NCBI RefSeq assembly: GCF_963678635.1
Contig: NC_087062.1
Span: 4,179,556 to 4,243,555 of the forward strand
Direction of reading: 5' to 3'
From: Symsagittifera roscoffensis
Lineage: Eukaryota; Xenacoelomorpha; Acoela; Convolutidae
DNA: 64,000 nt
In this document: in pieces, positions 61,260 to 64,000 of the stretch
Layout of the letters: each line of letters begins with the position of its first letter
How positions within the stretch are numbered: the stretch's first letter is position 1
Translations under genes and position numbers: made by a program
The notes under the pieces: generated by a model
What the model was told of the DNA's origin: nothing
Databases searched by the model: none
Seen by the model: the letters and a program-made list of their open reading frames with translations, nothing else

Positions 61260-62143
61260 TGTGCCAGTCGGTCATATTCGGAAGTTTGACCTTGAGAGAA
61301 GCAAAAAACAATTGATTTTGGAGTGAAATTTAGTTTTTCAAAATTTCGAATGGAACCTGTCATGCACGATTTTCTCGCGATAACTGAAAATCAGAAAAGA
61401 GAAGTCAGAACGTTCGAGTAAAAAACGCGGGAAAGTTGCAAGAGAAATCGGTAGGAAATTGCTATTCGCAATTTCCATCATAGTGAACAAGAGTAGAGCT
61501 GTCCCATCTGAAATAGAGGACAGAGTGTTCCCGAGAGAACGATTATTTGAGCTGGACCAGAGTGAACCTTCGACGGAAAGGTGGACAACTTGAGTGTCCC
61601 AATGGTTCACGAGAAACTATATCCTAGAGTTAAGACTTGTCCTCGTTATTGAAACTGATAAACATTAAAACTCATTTAGTTACATTATTTAATTCTTGAG
61701 TTAATTACCGACTGAAGTACTTTCCCTTCTTGAGTGTGCTACAATGTGAGTACTAATTTAAAATTCTAGAGTGTGTTTTATAATTGTTATGTTGAGGTAA
61801 GGCGAGTTTTAGGTTGATCCATCTGAAATGGATCAAAGTTCCACTGTCTAATAAAAAGTGACTTAACGGATTGTTCCAACCCGGTTTTTAACGGCGTTCA
61901 TGTATTTTGGGTATCTAGAGACCTAAGTATGGGGACGTTTCTAATTCTAGAGTGGGGGGATATTTTAGTAGTAGCCTTTAAGCTGTAACGGGTCGTAGTC
62001 TCATGTCACAAACGAACCGAACTGGCTCCGACCGTTCTTGAGGTAGAAAAACACAAGAGATGGTGTCCCTGACCCTTGAGCCAGTGGTTATAGGGCCTAT
62101 TTTTCTTAAGCCTCATGTGTGACTGCAGTAGACGAATGTTACA
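61260..62143 (+). repeat. 3' LTR (884 bp)
   Basis: Same length and termini as the 5' LTR, with three substitutions. It is followed by atatttgg of a different LINE and not by the sequence adjoining the 5' LTR. Confidence 0.96.
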
Positions 62144-63005
62144 ATATTTGGACAACCCAGACCAGCGTTTCCAGAAGTACCCTGCAACTGGTTTCGCGTG
62201 CTCTAAACTGTCTGTAAAAATGCTGCAACCGTAAGCAACCGAGGGCACAATAACACTCATGAATAGTCTATGTGCATGCTGGAGCTGTAGTTTCTGAATA
62301 TTGACTTTTGCAAACAAGGCGTTGATGTTGTTTATACCTTTTCTCCGTCTTTCATCCAAGTGGGCGGTTTTCTCGTTGGTGGCCGTCAGAATAACCCCCA
62401 AGTATTCGAAGGAGTTGGTGAAATCAATGTCTTCCCCCATGTAGTAGATGCGATCTGTACTCTTCAATCTGCCTCACCGGCGAAATTTTATGACTTTAGT
62501 CTTACCGACATTGACGTTCATGTTGTTGTTTTTACAGTAAATACCGAGCCTGTAAAGTGCCAACTGGATGTCAAACGGGGATGATGAAGTGATTACTACA
62601 GCGTCTGCATAGAATATGCAGAAACACTTACACTGAATAAAAATTTCTGACAAATCAGCAATAAACAGGGAAAACAAAAGAGGAGAGAGTTTGTCTCCTT
62701 GTGGTAGACCAAGCCGCTGGAGTATCGGGGAAGATAGATTACCATCATTAACGACATGTACCATATTGTGACGTAGGATATCATGTAGGACGAGCAGAAA
62801 AATGTTGGATACCCCCGTCTTCGCCAATTTTTGTAATAAATAGAGCGATCACTGCTGTCGAAAGCCTTACGGAAATCGATGAAGCGCGCATAGAGGTGGC
62901 CATTTGTTGCGATTGATGTGTCAATGTTCTCCCTGTGAATGCTAATATTATGAATGGTTGATCTACCTCTACGGAAGCCATACTGGACGTCAGGAATTTT
63001 TCCAT
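62144..63005 (-). pseudogene. LINE reverse transcriptase fragment (third family), cut by the LTR element
   Basis: Minus strand, in at least three frames. First, RT fingers/palm near 62850-63000 (text like QYGFRRGRSTIHNI and RFIDFRKAFDS). Then 62474-62827 with LGLPQGDKLSPLLFSLFI and the catalytic FYADAVVIT. Then 62144-62467 with the thumb (FEYLGVILTATNEK, VIVPSVAYGCSIFTDS). The active site is YADA and not YADD. It stops at the LTR. It is not the same family as the RTE-like LINE on the other side. Confidence 0.8.
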
Positions 63006-63049
63006 GCTGTTCGCACCAAGTAGCTAGTCGGTTGTGGATTATCGATGTT

Positions 63050-63101
63050 TAACATTTATATATACTGTAAAATATATTATATATAAAATAAACTTTATTA
63101 T

Positions 63102-63148
<47 letters not shown>

Positions 63149-63185
63149 AATTATTATATAAAATATACTATATATAACATTTAGA
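63050..63185. repeat. (TA)n microsatellite and AT palindromes
   Basis: A run of ta repeats at about 63103-63142, flanked by near-palindromic tatataaaataa text, likely to form hairpins. Confidence 0.9.
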
Positions 63186-63327
63186 TTTTGGTAATGAAAC
63201 TGTTGTCCATATATCACAGCCGTCGCTGGAGCACCCTATTTCTTTCTTTTTGTAATTGTTGGAATCTTGTCAAGTAATCATTGTCGCAGATGCTGGCTAT
63301 GATAAAGATCAATCTTACTATTACTTA

Positions 63328-63367
63328 TCTGAAGCTATTTAATAAGTTTATCACAACAATTAGGCTA
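63328..63367. repeat. 40-bp sequence repeated at 29691-29730
   Basis: Matches 29691-29730 with one mismatch. Here it lies about 60 bases beyond the ribozyme-like core, at the presumed 3' end of the Penelope-like element. Confidence 0.8.
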
Positions 63368-63427
63368 AAAATCAACATTAGGCTGAAAATCAACTTTATA
63401 CGAAAGTTAAAATGTTAATTCAAACGC

Positions 63428-63452
63428 TTTCGCACAATATGTGCATCATCAG
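63428..63452 (-). ncRNA. Hammerhead-ribozyme-like core
   Basis: On the minus strand CTGATGA (63452-63446) is followed by T, a 4-bp stem with a five-base loop (GCAC-atatt-GTGC) and GAAA (63431-63428). This is the CUGANGA / stem II / GAAA arrangement of hammerhead ribozymes, which are known in the terminal repeats of Penelope-like elements. I could not assign stems I and III with confidence, so cleavage is unproven. Confidence 0.45.
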
Positions 63453-63683
63453 GATTGTGCAAAGATCTGAAAAATTGGAAACATGTTTAAAAATACTGTA
63501 AAACTTTTTGACCAATGAAAATTAAAAAAAACTGTAATTACATAATAAAATAAGTAATCATCGTTAACATTTTCTTAGATTTTTTAGTTTTTTTTGTTCT
63601 TTCATGATTAGAAAAATTCAATTTGAGAATACATTTGATTCTGACGTGAAGGTTTTTTGACTTTTAGCCATGTTATACATAGT

Positions 63684-64000
63684 TTATAATGTTAGTGTTA
63701 GTTCCCGGCTCCTGAATTCATCGCGTGTGTTGATCCTCATCCTTTCCCTGCAAATATGCAAAGCCTCTAGTGCGAATAGCTTATGAGTGTTGGCTGTTTG
63801 TTCTATAATCTCTGACTTCAGCTCAGCAGTACCGCGCACCTCCTTATTAGATTCTAATAAGTGTTGCCCTACTGGTGTTCAGCCCCTTTGCGGTGCTCAT
63901 CGACCCTCGTCGCTAAATGTCGGACTGTCTGGCCGACATAGGTGGAGTTACATCCACTACATGTGAGCTTATACAACACTTTGGATCTCAATTCACGAGC
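63684..64000 (-). pseudogene. Penelope-like element, C-terminal GIY-YIG endonuclease (partial)
   Basis: It enters the window at 64000 and ends at TAA 63684-63686. Minus strand text includes KVLYKLTCSGC, STYVGQTVRHLATRVDEH (GIY-YIG core), then EIIEQTANTHKLFALEALHI and NTRDEFRSRELTLTL, which is the standard Penelope C-terminus. A single-base deletion near 63875 shifts the frame between the two parts. The RT lies outside the window. Confidence 0.88.

Larger units (their letters stand above)
39255..62143 (+). mobile_element. Giant Ty3/gypsy-type LTR retrotransposon (22.9 kb) with accessory ORFs
   Basis: Bounded by two 884-bp direct LTRs (39255-40138, 61260-62143), each starting TGTGCC and ending GTTACA. 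Internal order on the plus strand is leader with tandem repeats, gag, UAG, pol (PR-RT-RH-IN), macrodomain-like ORF, 2126-residue ORF with SGNH-like domains, UGA, 381-residue ORF, +1-frame ORF. The domain order RT-RNase H-integrase and the GPF module place pol in Ty3/gypsy (Metaviridae). GC and purine content are well above the surrounding DNA. No target-site duplication is seen. All large frames are open, so the copy is young. Confidence 0.95.

Noticed and set aside
60704-61610. Minus-strand open frames in the 3' LTR region
   Set aside because: The same text occurs antisense in the 5' LTR without a consistent start. No protein family features.

Overview
This is a eukaryotic, metazoan-type window. 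It has split genes with GT-AG introns, AT-rich non-coding DNA, satellites, tRNA-like SINE sequences, several LINEs, Penelope-like elements and one very large LTR retrotransposon. Nothing prokaryotic is visible. The sequence suggests an invertebrate, but I cannot place the phylum.

Host genes. (1) At 5378-7060 (minus) a single-exon B-box/coiled-coil (TRIM-related, RING-less) protein. (2) From 35009 down to 11780 (minus) a five-exon DEAH-box RNA helicase that matches DHX33 in every exon. All splice phases agree, and the product is about 669 residues. Its introns hold most of the repeats: intron 1 has a satellite of about 170 bp x 15; intron 2 (15.8 kb) has a decayed Penelope-like element on the opposite strand and a CR1/L2-like LINE whose 3' part, with flanking DNA, is triplicated in tandem (3.3-kb units). 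The full-length LINE copy encodes an SGNH-type ORF1 protein and an ORF2 that begins with a 2A-like motif (GDIEVNPGP).

Upstream of the helicase, 35.8-39.25 kb holds two LINE fragments on the minus strand. At 39255-62143 lies a 22.9-kb Ty3/gypsy-type LTR retrotransposon on the plus strand, bounded by two 884-bp LTRs (TGT...ACA) that differ at only three positions I could find. Layout: LTR; primer-binding-site candidate; 2.5-kb leader with a 70-bp triplication and a long 13-15-bp minisatellite; gag (two CCHC knuckles); an in-frame UAG; pol (protease, RT, RNase H, integrase, GPF module); a small ORF resembling the TARG1/OARD1 macrodomain; a 2126-residue ORF with a coiled coil and one clear plus one probable SGNH-hydrolase domain; an in-frame UGA followed by a 381-residue ORF; and a last ORF in the +1 frame, joined at a UCC-UGA identical to the core of the antizyme frameshift site. 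The accessory block (about 10 kb) is larger than gag-pol and does not look like an envelope gene.

The two flanks of this element are different LINEs and there is no target-site duplication, although the LTRs are nearly identical. This points to rearrangement between element copies, or to an assembly join. At the right edge (63.3-64.0 kb, minus) is the 3' end of another Penelope-like element, with a GIY-YIG domain and a hammerhead-ribozyme-like core downstream of its stop.

The most unusual system is the giant LTR element: a macrodomain-like ORF, tandem SGNH-like domains and three apparent recoding points in one mobile element. All domain calls rest on motif reading by eye.
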